NCBI RefSeq assembly: GCF_005845035.1
Contig: NZ_SPFO01000007.1
Span: 1 to 64,000 of the forward strand
DNA from: Collinsella aerofaciens
GTDB lineage: Bacteria; Actinomycetota; Coriobacteriia; Coriobacteriales; Coriobacteriaceae
Direction: 5' to 3'
Length of the DNA: 64,000 nt
A program made the translations under genes and the position numbers. Positions 52,234 to 59,669 of the stretch are shown piece after piece. Below the pieces are notes generated by a model that was given only the letters and a program-made list of their open reading frames with translations, made no database searches and was not told the origin of the DNA. The number at the start of each line of letters is the position of its first letter. Within the stretch, counting starts at the first letter, position 1.

Positions 52234-54066
52234 ATGGCACGACTGCACGTAATGGAACGCAGCCACGCTCAGGCCGTCATGGACGATCTGCACGATGCGC
52301 TTGGACGCCGTCTGGCGGTGAGTTCGCTCGCCCCGTGTCCCGTTGAGTTTACGGCAGCGCTCGTCAACCTGTGCTCCACCCAGAGCTGCGGCAAGTGCAC
52401 GCCCTGCCGTGTGGGCCTGAGCGCGCTGAGCGATCTGCTCACCGATGTGCTCGAGGGCCGCGCCGACGAGTCCACACTCAACTTGATCGAGCGCACCGCC
52501 CGCACCATCTATCTTTCGAGCGACTGCGCCATCGGTTACGAGGCCGGCGCTATGGCGCTTACAGCTATCCGCGGTTTCCGCGACGATTTTGAGCACCACA
52601 TCCGCGAGCACTCCTGTGGCTTTGACCGCGAGGCCCGCGTCCCGTGCGTCTCGGGCTGCCCGGCGCACGTCGACATTCCCGGGTACATTTCGCTCGTCGA
52701 GGCCGGCCGCTATGCCGACGCCGTCAAGGTCATCCGCAAGAACAACCCGCTGCCGCTCGTCTGCGGCCTGGTGTGCGAGCATCCCTGCGAGATGCACTGC
52801 CGCCGCGGCATGGTCGATGACCCCATGAACATTCTCGCCCTCAAGCGTTTTGCCGTTGAGCACAGTGACCTCAACGACCACAAGCCGCATGTAGTGGACA
52901 ACACCGGTAAGCGCGTCGCCGTGATCGGCGGCGGCCCGGCCGGCCTTTCCTGTGCCTACTACCTAGCCGTGATGGGCCACAAGGTGACCATCTTTGAGCA
53001 GCGTCACCACTTGGGCGGCATGCTGCGCTACGGCATCCCCAGCTACCGCCTGCCGCGCGAGCGCCTGCAGGCCGAGATCGACTGGATCTTGAGCGCCGGC
53101 ATCGACGTGGAGCTCGACCACTCCGTGAGCGGCGAGGAGCTCGCCCGCCTGCGCGACGAGTTCGATGCCGTCTACCTGGCCATCGGTGCCCACAGTGACA
53201 AGAAGCTCGGCCTTCCGGGCGAAGAGGCGCCCGGCGTGGAGTCGGCCGTCAAGATGCTGCGCGCCATCGGCGATGACGAACTGCCCGACCTGAGCGGCCA
53301 GCGCGTGTGCGTCATCGGCGGCGGCAACGTGGCCATGGACGTGGCGCGCTCCGCCGTGCGCTGCGGTGCCGAAAAGGTGAGCATCGTCTACCGCCGTCGC
53401 ATCTGCGATATGACGGCCCAGGATGCCGAGATTGCCGGTGCCCAGGCCGAGGGCTGCGAGGTGCTGGAGTTGACGGCCCCGCTCGCCATCGAGACGGGCG
53501 AGGATGGTCGCGTGAGCGGCCTGCGCGTGCAGCCGCAGATTATCGGCGAACCCCGTCGCGGGCGTCCGGCCCCGCGTGCCGCCGCCACGCCCGAGCGCGT
53601 CATCCCCTGTGAGCGCGTGTTTGTGGCCATTGGTCAGGACATCGATTCCAAGCCCTTTGAGGATATGGGCATCGCCTGCAAGTGGGGCTGCGTGGTCACC
53701 GATTCGGACGGTGCCGTGCCCAACTTCGACGGTCTCTTTAGCGGCGGCGACTGCCAGACTGGCCCCGCCACCGTCATCCGCGCCATCAACGCCGGCCGCG
53801 TTGCTTCGGCAAATATCGACCGCTACCTGGGCTTCGACCACAAGATCAAGCTCGATGTGGAGCTGCCGACCGTGCAGTTTAAGGGCAAGCACGAGTGCGG
53901 CCGCTGCGAGCTGGGCGAGCGCGAGGCCGGCGAGCGCATTCACGATTGGAACCTGGTCGAGCAAGGTCTTACCGAGGAGGAGGCACGCCAGGAGGCAAGC
54001 CGCTGCCTGCGTTGCGACCACTTTGGCTTTGGCGCGTTCCGCGGAGGGAGGAACCTGGAATGGTAG
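52234..54066 (+). CDS. NuoF-C-terminal/GltD-like NAD(P)H flavoprotein, hydrogenase partner
   Basis: The 610-residue product is a fusion. Residues 1-130 resemble the end of NuoF with its [4Fe-4S] set (LCSTQSCGKCTPCRVGLSAL). The remainder is GltD-like: the Cys motifs CVSGCPAHVDIPG and CGLVCEHPCEMHCRR, FAD-binding VAVIGGGPAGLSCAYYLA, NAD(P)-binding VCVIGGGNVAMDVARSAVR, and a late Cys pair in GKHECGRCELG and CLRCDHFGFGAF. It should move electrons between NAD(P)H and the hydrogenase encoded next, as proposed for group A2 [FeFe]-hydrogenases. GAGAGGGG precedes the ATG at 52234. It overlaps hydA. Confidence 0.88.
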   Translation: MARLHVMERSHAQAVMDDLHDALGRRLAVSSLAPCPVEFTAALVNLCSTQSCGKCTPCRVGLSALSDLLTDVLEGRADESTLNLIERTARTIYLSSDCAIGYEAGAMALTAIRGFRDDFEHHIREHSCGFDREARVPCVSGCPAHVDIPGYISLVEAGRYADAVKVIRKNNPLPLVCGLVCEHPCEMHCRRGMVDDPMNILALKRFAVEHSDLNDHKPHVVDNTGKRVAVIGGGPAGLSCAYYLAVMGHKVTIFEQRHHLGGMLRYGIPSYRLPRERLQAEIDWILSAGIDVELDHSVSGEELARLRDEFDAVYLAIGAHSDKKLGLPGEEAPGVESAVKMLRAIGDDELPDLSGQRVCVIGGGNVAMDVARSAVRCGAEKVSIVYRRRICDMTAQDAEIAGAQAEGCEVLELTAPLAIETGEDGRVSGLRVQPQIIGEPRRGRPAPRAAATPERVIPCERVFVAIGQDIDSKPFEDMGIACKWGCVVTDSDGAVPNFDGLFSGGDCQTGPATVIRAINAGRVASANIDRYLGFDHKIKLDVELPTVQFKGKHECGRCELGEREAGERIHDWNLVEQGLTEEEARQEASRCLRCDHFGFGAFRGGRNLEW

Positions 54067-55856
54067 AGCTCAACAACCCCACTGTCAGCGACAACACCGA
54101 AAGCGGAGCACTCAACATGGTCAAGCTCACGATCGATAATTGCGAAGTCGTGGTACCCGAGCACACCACGATCCTGGACGCGGCTAAGTCTGCCGGCATC
54201 CAGATTCCCACCCTGTGCTACCTGCGCGACCTGAACGAGATCGGCGGCTGCCGCGTGTGCGTGGTCGAGGTTGAGGGCTGCGACCAGCTGGTTGCCGCCT
54301 GCAACAACTACGTGCTCGACGGCATGGTGGTCCACACCAACAGCCCCAAGGCCCGCGAGGCGCGCCGCACCAACGTGCAGCTGCTGCTGTCGCAGCACGA
54401 TTCGCGCTGCACGAGCTGTGTGCGCAGCGGCAACTGCAACCTGCAGACCATTGCCAACGACCTGGGCATCTTCTATCTGCCGTACAAGCAGCATCTGGCG
54501 CGCGAGGGCTGGGACTTCGATTTCCCCATCATCCGCGACAACGACAAGTGCATCAAGTGCATGCGCTGCATCAAGGTGTGCGAAAGCGTGCAGGGACTCG
54601 GTATTTGGGACCTGACCAACCGCGCCACGCATACCGCCGTGGGCACCCGCGGGCGCGCGCCGATCGGCAAGACCGATTGCGTGGCGTGCGGTCAGTGCAT
54701 CACGCATTGCCCGACGGGCGCGCTGCGCGAGCGCGACGATACCGAGACCGTGTTTGACGCCATCGCCGATTCCGACAAGATCGTTCTGGTGCAGATCGCG
54801 CCGGCCGTGCGCAGCGCCTGGGGCGAGGAGCTCGGCATTTCGCGCGAGGAAGCTACCGTCGAGCGCCTTGCCTGCGCACTGCGTCGTGTGGGCTTTGAGT
54901 ACGTGTTCGACACCGACTTCTCGGCCGACCTCACCATTATGGAGGAGGGCTCCGAGCTGATCGAGCGCCTGGGCAAGGGCGACAGCCGCGGCTGGCCCAT
55001 GTTCACGAGCTGCTGCCCGGGTTGGGTGCGCTTTGTGAAGGCGCGTTACCCCGAGTTTGTCGACAGCCTGTCCACGTCCAAGTCGCCGCAGCAGATGTTC
55101 GGCGCTATTGCCAAGACGTACTACGCCAAGGTGCTGGGTGTGGAGCCCGAGCGCCTGTTCGTGGTGTCCGTGATGCCGTGCACGGCCAAGAAGGCCGAGT
55201 GCGCGCTGCCGAGTATGGTGGGCGAGGGCGGCGTGCCCGACGTAGACGTTGCGCTGACGGTGCGCGAGATGGTGCGTATGATCCGCGCGAGCCACGTGAG
55301 CGTGGACACGCTTACCGAGGAGCCGCTCGATACGCCGCTGGGCTTCGGCACGGGCGCGGGTGTGATCTTTGGCGCCACGGGCGGCGTGATGGAGGCCGCC
55401 GTGCGCTCGGCATATTACCTGGTGACGGGTAAGAACCCGGATGCCGATTTCTTTACCGACGTGCGTGGCCTGGACGGCTGGAAGGAAACCGTCGCCGATA
55501 TCGATGGCACCAAGGTGCGCGTCGCCGTGGCGCACGGGCTGGGCAACGCCGCCCGCCTGCTCGACGCGATTCGCGACGGCCGTGTGAGCTATGACTTCGT
55601 CGAGGTCATGGCTTGCCCGGGCGGCTGCGTCGGTGGCGGCGGTCAGCCCATCCACGACGGCTGCGAGCTGGCGGCCGAGCGCGGCCAGGTGCTGTGGGGC
55701 CTGGATGCGAAGGCGGACATTCGGTTCTCGCACGAGAACCCCGATGTCCAGGCTTGCTACCGCGAGTTCTTGGGTGCGCCGCTCTCGCCGCTGGCCGAGG
55801 AGCTGCTGCATACCGACCATCACGCATGGACGATGCCCAACGAAAGGACGTGCTAG
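54060..55856 (+). CDS. hydA: [FeFe]-hydrogenase catalytic subunit
   Basis: The 598-residue product has the N-terminal [2Fe-2S] domain (TLCYLRDLNEIGGCRVC), the His-containing FeS region (HDSRCTSCVRSGNCNLQ), two [4Fe-4S] motifs (CIKCMRCIKVCESVQG, CVACGQCITHCPTGAL), and all three H-cluster signatures: TSCCPGW, MPCTAKKAE and EVMACPGGCVGGGGQP. It evolves or uptakes H2. The ATG at 54060 overlaps the upstream stop and has GGAGGGAGG upstream. A second ATG at 54117 (MVKLTIDN) also has a ribosome site and matches the usual family start. Confidence 0.96.
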   Translation: MVELNNPTVSDNTESGALNMVKLTIDNCEVVVPEHTTILDAAKSAGIQIPTLCYLRDLNEIGGCRVCVVEVEGCDQLVAACNNYVLDGMVVHTNSPKAREARRTNVQLLLSQHDSRCTSCVRSGNCNLQTIANDLGIFYLPYKQHLAREGWDFDFPIIRDNDKCIKCMRCIKVCESVQGLGIWDLTNRATHTAVGTRGRAPIGKTDCVACGQCITHCPTGALRERDDTETVFDAIADSDKIVLVQIAPAVRSAWGEELGISREEATVERLACALRRVGFEYVFDTDFSADLTIMEEGSELIERLGKGDSRGWPMFTSCCPGWVRFVKARYPEFVDSLSTSKSPQQMFGAIAKTYYAKVLGVEPERLFVVSVMPCTAKKAECALPSMVGEGGVPDVDVALTVREMVRMIRASHVSVDTLTEEPLDTPLGFGTGAGVIFGATGGVMEAAVRSAYYLVTGKNPDADFFTDVRGLDGWKETVADIDGTKVRVAVAHGLGNAARLLDAIRDGRVSYDFVEVMACPGGCVGGGGQPIHDGCELAAERGQVLWGLDAKADIRFSHENPDVQACYREFLGAPLSPLAEELLHTDHHAWTMPNERTC

Positions 55857-55858
55857 CG

Positions 55859-56914
55859 ATGCGCGCATTTGATGTTGAGATGTCGCGCCGGGGGTTTGCC
55901 TCGGCGCTCGCCGCGGGCGCGTTGTCGCTCGCACTGGCTGGCTGTGGCGACGGAGCTGCCGGTGCCGGGTCCGCCGCGGGCTCGGCTGCCACGGACGGCG
56001 CCGGTGCTGCTGCGGAGCCGGTCGAGGTGCACGTCGCCTCGCTCAAGGGCCCGACATCGATCGGTCTGGTGCAGTTTATGGACCAGGCGGCCGAAGGTGC
56101 CACGGACAACGAGTTCGACTTTGCGATCAGCGCCGCTGCCGACGAGATCGTGCCCAAGGTGATTCAGGGCGATATCGATATCGCCCTGGTGCCCGCCAAC
56201 GTGGCGAGCGTGCTCTACAACAAGACCGAGGGCGCGGTGCAGGTCATCGACATCAACACGCTGGGTGTGCTGAACGTTGTGACGGGCGACGCGAATGTGG
56301 CCTCGTTTGGCGATCTGGCGGGTCGCACCGTCTACATGACGGGCAAGGGCACCACGCCAGAGTACGTCATGAACTTCCTGCTGGAGCGCGCGGGCCTGAC
56401 CGGCCAGGTGACGCTCGAGTTTAAGAGCGAGCCCACCGAGGTGCTGTCGGCCCTGCTTGCCGACCCGACTGCCGTGGGCGTGCTACCCGAGCCGTTCAAG
56501 ACCGCTGCCATCGCCAAGAGCGAAGGCAAGCTGTCAGCGCCGGTAAGTCTGACCGATGTGTGGGACGAGCTGGCGGGTGACACGGGTTCGCGCCTGCTGA
56601 CGGGCGTGACCGTGGTGCGCCGCGCGTTTGCCGAGGAACATCCCGAGGCCGTGGCGGAGTTCTTGAGCTGCCATGCGGCGAGCGTGAAGGCCGTCAATGC
56701 GGCGCCGGCGGACTGGGCTCAGGCCGTGGTCGATGCAGGCATCGTGGATAACGCCACGATTGCCGAAAAGGCGATTCCCGGGTGCATGCTCGTGTGTCAG
56801 ACGGGGAAGGATATGAAGGCCGCGCTCGGTGGGTACCTGCAGGTGCTGGCCGATGCGGACCCGAGCGCCGTGGGCGGCAAGCTCCCGGCTAACGATTTCT
56901 ACTACATGGAGTAG
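55859..56914 (+). CDS. ABC transporter substrate-binding lipoprotein (SsuA/ThiY type)
   Basis: The 351-residue product has a twin-arginine-like start (SRRGFASALAAGALSLALAGC) ending in a lipobox Cys, a Gly/Ala linker, and a periplasmic-binding fold typical of nitrate/sulfonate/thiamine-precursor binding proteins (VHVASLKGPTSIGLVQFMDQA, IVPKVIQGDIDIALVPANVA, VYMTGKGTTPEYVMNFLLERAGL). It starts two bases after the hydA stop. The ligand is not evident. Confidence 0.85.
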   Translation: MRAFDVEMSRRGFASALAAGALSLALAGCGDGAAGAGSAAGSAATDGAGAAAEPVEVHVASLKGPTSIGLVQFMDQAAEGATDNEFDFAISAAADEIVPKVIQGDIDIALVPANVASVLYNKTEGAVQVIDINTLGVLNVVTGDANVASFGDLAGRTVYMTGKGTTPEYVMNFLLERAGLTGQVTLEFKSEPTEVLSALLADPTAVGVLPEPFKTAAIAKSEGKLSAPVSLTDVWDELAGDTGSRLLTGVTVVRRAFAEEHPEAVAEFLSCHAASVKAVNAAPADWAQAVVDAGIVDNATIAEKAIPGCMLVCQTGKDMKAALGGYLQVLADADPSAVGGKLPANDFYYME

Positions 56915-56917
56915 CCC

Positions 56918-58297
56918 GTGCGTGCGTTTGCTCGACAAATGATAGAGCGTATGAAGGCGGTGGCGGCAGCAGGTGCCGTTGCCGCCTTTTGGCTTGCCGC
57001 GTGGGTCTTCGCGGCGGCGCTGGTGGCGCAGCCGCTGATCTTGCCGGGGCCGGGTGCTGTTGCCTTGGCGCTGCTGCGCCTGGTGTGCGATGGCGGTACC
57101 TGGGCGATTTTGGTGGGCTCGGGCGCGCGGATACTGGGCGGGCTGGCGCTTGCCGCGGTGTGTGGTGGCGCGCTTGCCGGGATTTCATCACGGTCGCGGG
57201 CGTTCGCGCACCTGGTGGCTCCGGTGCTGTCGTTTGTAAAGGCGACACCGGTCGCCTGCGTGGTGGTCCTGCTGCTCATTTGGCTGGGATCGGAGCGCGT
57301 GAGCATCGCGGCGGTCTTTTTGATGGCGCTGCCGGGCGTATATTTCTCGCTGTTCGAGGGCTTGGCACAAGTGGATAAGCCGCTGGAGCAGATGTTCCGT
57401 CTGCATGGCGTGCGCGGCTGGCGACTGTTTTGCGCCCATACCTGGCGCGAGGTGCTGCCGTTTGTGCTTTCGTGTGCCCGGGCCGTGATCGGCATGAGCT
57501 GGAAGGCCGGCGTGGCAGCCGAGCTGATCGGCATGGCGGTGGGCACCGTGGGTGAGCGCATCTATCAGGCAAAGCTTTTGATTGAGACGGCTGATTTGCT
57601 GGCGTGGACCGTGCTGGTCGTTGCCGCCTCGTGGGCGTGTGAGCGCGTGCTGGTGTGGCTGCTGCGGGTTTCAGGACCCGTGGCGTGGCGCGCGGCCGTG
57701 CGGGCGCATGGACGCGGCTTGCGCGGGCGTGCGAGCGGTTCTGCTGGCGGCGGGGTTGCGGCGGAGCTTGCGCTTGCCGTGGGCGATCGCGCGCCCTGGG
57801 CGCCGGCGCTGGATGGTCTGGTGCTCAACGTGCCTGCGGGTGGGCGTATCTGTGTGATGGGCACCTCGGGCGTGGGCAAGTCGACGCTGCTTGCGCTGGC
57901 GGCGGGGGAGTGCGCGCCGTGCTCCATGGTGTTTCAGGATGTGCGCCTGGTAGAGGGCGCCTCGGCTTTGGATAACGTGCTGGTGTGCGCCGACGCGCGC
58001 GTGGACGCCTCGAGTGCCGCGGCCCTGTTGCGCCTGCTGGTGCCGGGGGTCGATGTGCATGCCCGCGTGGCCGAGCTCTCGGGTGGGCAGCGCCGTCGCG
58101 TCGAGATTGCCCGAGCCCTGCTGTGTCCGGGCGGCGCAGTGATTCTGGACGAGCCCTTTACCGGCCTGGATGCCGCCGCGCGCGATGCGACGGCCGAGGT
58201 CGTGCTCGACTTGCTCGACGGTCGTATGCTGTTGCTTGCCACGCACGATGTCGCCGACGCTCAGGCCCTTAATATCTCGGACATCATCACGCTCTAA
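56918..58297 (+). CDS. ABC transporter permease fused to ATPase
   Basis: The 459-residue product joins two parts normally made separately. Residues 1-255 are a SsuC/TauC-type permease of about six helices with the EAA-like loop EQMFRLHGVRGWRLFCAHTWREVLP. Residues 290-459 are a compact ATPase: Walker A MGTSGVGKSTLL, LSGGQRRRVEIARAL, ILDEPFTGLD and LLATHDVADA. The ATPase is short (about 170 residues), with a reduced helical region. It follows the binding lipoprotein by three bases. GTG start with GGAG upstream. Confidence 0.88.
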   Translation: MRAFARQMIERMKAVAAAGAVAAFWLAAWVFAAALVAQPLILPGPGAVALALLRLVCDGGTWAILVGSGARILGGLALAAVCGGALAGISSRSRAFAHLVAPVLSFVKATPVACVVVLLLIWLGSERVSIAAVFLMALPGVYFSLFEGLAQVDKPLEQMFRLHGVRGWRLFCAHTWREVLPFVLSCARAVIGMSWKAGVAAELIGMAVGTVGERIYQAKLLIETADLLAWTVLVVAASWACERVLVWLLRVSGPVAWRAAVRAHGRGLRGRASGSAGGGVAAELALAVGDRAPWAPALDGLVLNVPAGGRICVMGTSGVGKSTLLALAAGECAPCSMVFQDVRLVEGASALDNVLVCADARVDASSAAALLRLLVPGVDVHARVAELSGGQRRRVEIARALLCPGGAVILDEPFTGLDAAARDATAEVVLDLLDGRMLLLATHDVADAQALNISDIITL

Positions 58298-58369
58298 ATA
58301 CTTACTCAGCAACAAAATGATCCGTTTTTTCTCCGTCCCCATGGGGCGGGTGTGGTATTCTATCTGCGG

Positions 58370-58398
58370 GGTAATACTTAAGAATACTAAGTAATACC
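58370..58398. promoter_or_regulatory. palindromic operator before the RelB/DinJ-like gene
   Basis: GGTAATACTTA and TAAGTAATACC form a dyad (10 of 11 bases) around AGAATAC. A further half-site GGTATTC lies at 58354. RelB/DinJ antitoxins repress their own promoters through such palindromes. Confidence 0.55.
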
Positions 58399-58512
58399 AA
58401 CGCCGTAAAAACAAACTCCAGATGCGGGCCAATCGGGTTGCCTTCACAGCCCGTCGCCCAGCCGCGTGGCCCGCATCTATCCGCACCACCGTCGTTTCAA
58501 AAAGGAAGCGCC

Positions 58513-58734
58513 ATGGCAGAACACATGACCCCGGTTGTCGCGAAGGTCTTGCCCGAGGAAAAGGCGGCCTTCACGGCGGCGACCCAACTCGTAGGCACCA
58601 CGCCGTCCAACGCCATCCGCATGTTCATCGCCGCCTTCAATCGCTGCGGCACCTTTCCGTTCGACATTTCGCCCAACGGGGCCTTTGGTAAAGACTGTCC
58701 CCAACAACTAGTCGTTAAAGAACGTCCCCAATGA
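58513..58734 (+). CDS. RelB/DinJ-family antitoxin, toxin gene absent
   Basis: The 73-residue product has the ribbon-helix-helix and following helix typical of DinJ/RelB (VVAKVLPEEKAAFTAATQLVGTTPSNAIRMFIAAFNRCGTFPFDI). AAAGGAAG precedes the ATG. No YafQ/RelE-type toxin follows; the next gene is a CPBP protease. The last 14 or so codons (KDCPQQLVVKERPQ) are made from a copy of the GTCCCCAAYRACTAG repeat, which suggests that the repeat replaced the natural end and perhaps the toxin gene. Confidence 0.85.
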   Translation: MAEHMTPVVAKVLPEEKAAFTAATQLVGTTPSNAIRMFIAAFNRCGTFPFDISPNGAFGKDCPQQLVVKERPQ

Positions 58735-58740
58735 CTAGTC
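58697..58740. repeat. two GTCCCCAAYRACTAG direct repeats inside coding sequence
   Basis: GTCCCCAACAACTAG (58697-58711) and GTCCCCAATGACTAG (58724-58738) are 27 bases apart, with GTCGTTAAAGAAC between them. The second carries the antitoxin stop codon. The same core occurs as an inverted pair after gltD at 31325-31365. Confidence 0.8.
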
Positions 58741-58757
58741 GTCGGGATAGGGCCGGC

Positions 58758-59669
58758 ATGCTCAATGCGATAGCGTGGGCGCTTGCCTGTTTTGGCGTTG
58801 TCGCTGCCGATATAGCCCTGAGCGTGGTTCTGTTTTCTGTTCTCGATGCCGTGTCGGCGCTGACGGGCTATCCGATCGACAATCTCGATATCCAATGGTT
58901 TCAGGCTGCCGCTCAGACGGCTTCATTTTTGATGGCGCTGCTGTGGTGGCGTTATCTGTGGTCCCGCTCCTTCATGGCGCGCCGGCAAGGCGAGCGCCCG
59001 CTCGGTGGGGGAGCAAGCGCGGCATGGAAGCGCATCGCCTGCGTTGTCGTGATCGGTCTATCCATGCAGGTGGTAATTAGCTACCTATGCGACGCCGTGC
59101 TGTCGCTGCTGCCCGAGGCGGCGGCCGACTACAGCGAGCTTGTCGAGGAAACAGGCATGGGCGACACCAGCTATCTCGCCGTCCTGACTACGGTGCTCGG
59201 CGCTCCGTTTTGCGAGGAGCTGCTGGTGCGCGGCATCATTTTTGAGTTTTCGCTCCGAGCGTTTAACCCGCAGTGCCGCCCACTTTGGAAGCGCCGACGT
59301 CTCGTGCGACCGCAAGACAGCGCCATAGTGCCCTGGGCGGCCCCGAGTACCTGGGGCGTCGCCGCGGCAATCGTACTGCAGGCGGCGGTCTTCGGCTTTA
59401 TGCACATGAACTGGGTGCAGGGCTGCTATGCGGGCGCTGCCGGCCTCATTTTTGGCTGGCTGCTCGTGACGACCGGAAAGCTCCGCTACACGATCCTGTT
59501 GCACTTTGCCTTTAATGCCGGCTCGTACCTCATGGGCCTGCTATGGTTTGTGAACACGCCGCTCGACGCGGTAGTCACGGTCGCTATTGCCGGCGTTATC
59601 CTCGTTGAGGCAATGCGCTCGCTGCGCCACGCGTGTGGGATGGACGCAGCGAGCGCACCACTGCACTAG
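58758..59669 (+). CDS. CPBP-family intramembrane metalloprotease
   Basis: The 303-residue membrane protein has the CPBP (CAAX protease/Abi) motifs: APFCEELLVRGIIFEF (Glu-Glu and Arg), FGFMHMNWVQG (first His) and LHFAFNAGSYL (second His/Asn). About seven helices are present. The ATG at 58758 has AGGG five bases upstream. A longer start at 58731 would lie inside the repeat and overlap the antitoxin stop (ATGA), so translational coupling is possible. It converges with ygiQ, and the two stop codons overlap in CTAG. Confidence 0.88.
   Translation: MLNAIAWALACFGVVAADIALSVVLFSVLDAVSALTGYPIDNLDIQWFQAAAQTASFLMALLWWRYLWSRSFMARRQGERPLGGGASAAWKRIACVVVIGLSMQVVISYLCDAVLSLLPEAAADYSELVEETGMGDTSYLAVLTTVLGAPFCEELLVRGIIFEFSLRAFNPQCRPLWKRRRLVRPQDSAIVPWAAPSTWGVAAAIVLQAAVFGFMHMNWVQGCYAGAAGLIFGWLLVTTGKLRYTILLHFAFNAGSYLMGLLWFVNTPLDAVVTVAIAGVILVEAMRSLRHACGMDAASAPLH

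Noticed and set aside
58735-58757. Toxin partner gene following the DinJ-like antitoxin
   Set aside because: The next frame is clearly a CPBP membrane protease with its own EE, R and H motifs, not a RelE/YafQ toxin.
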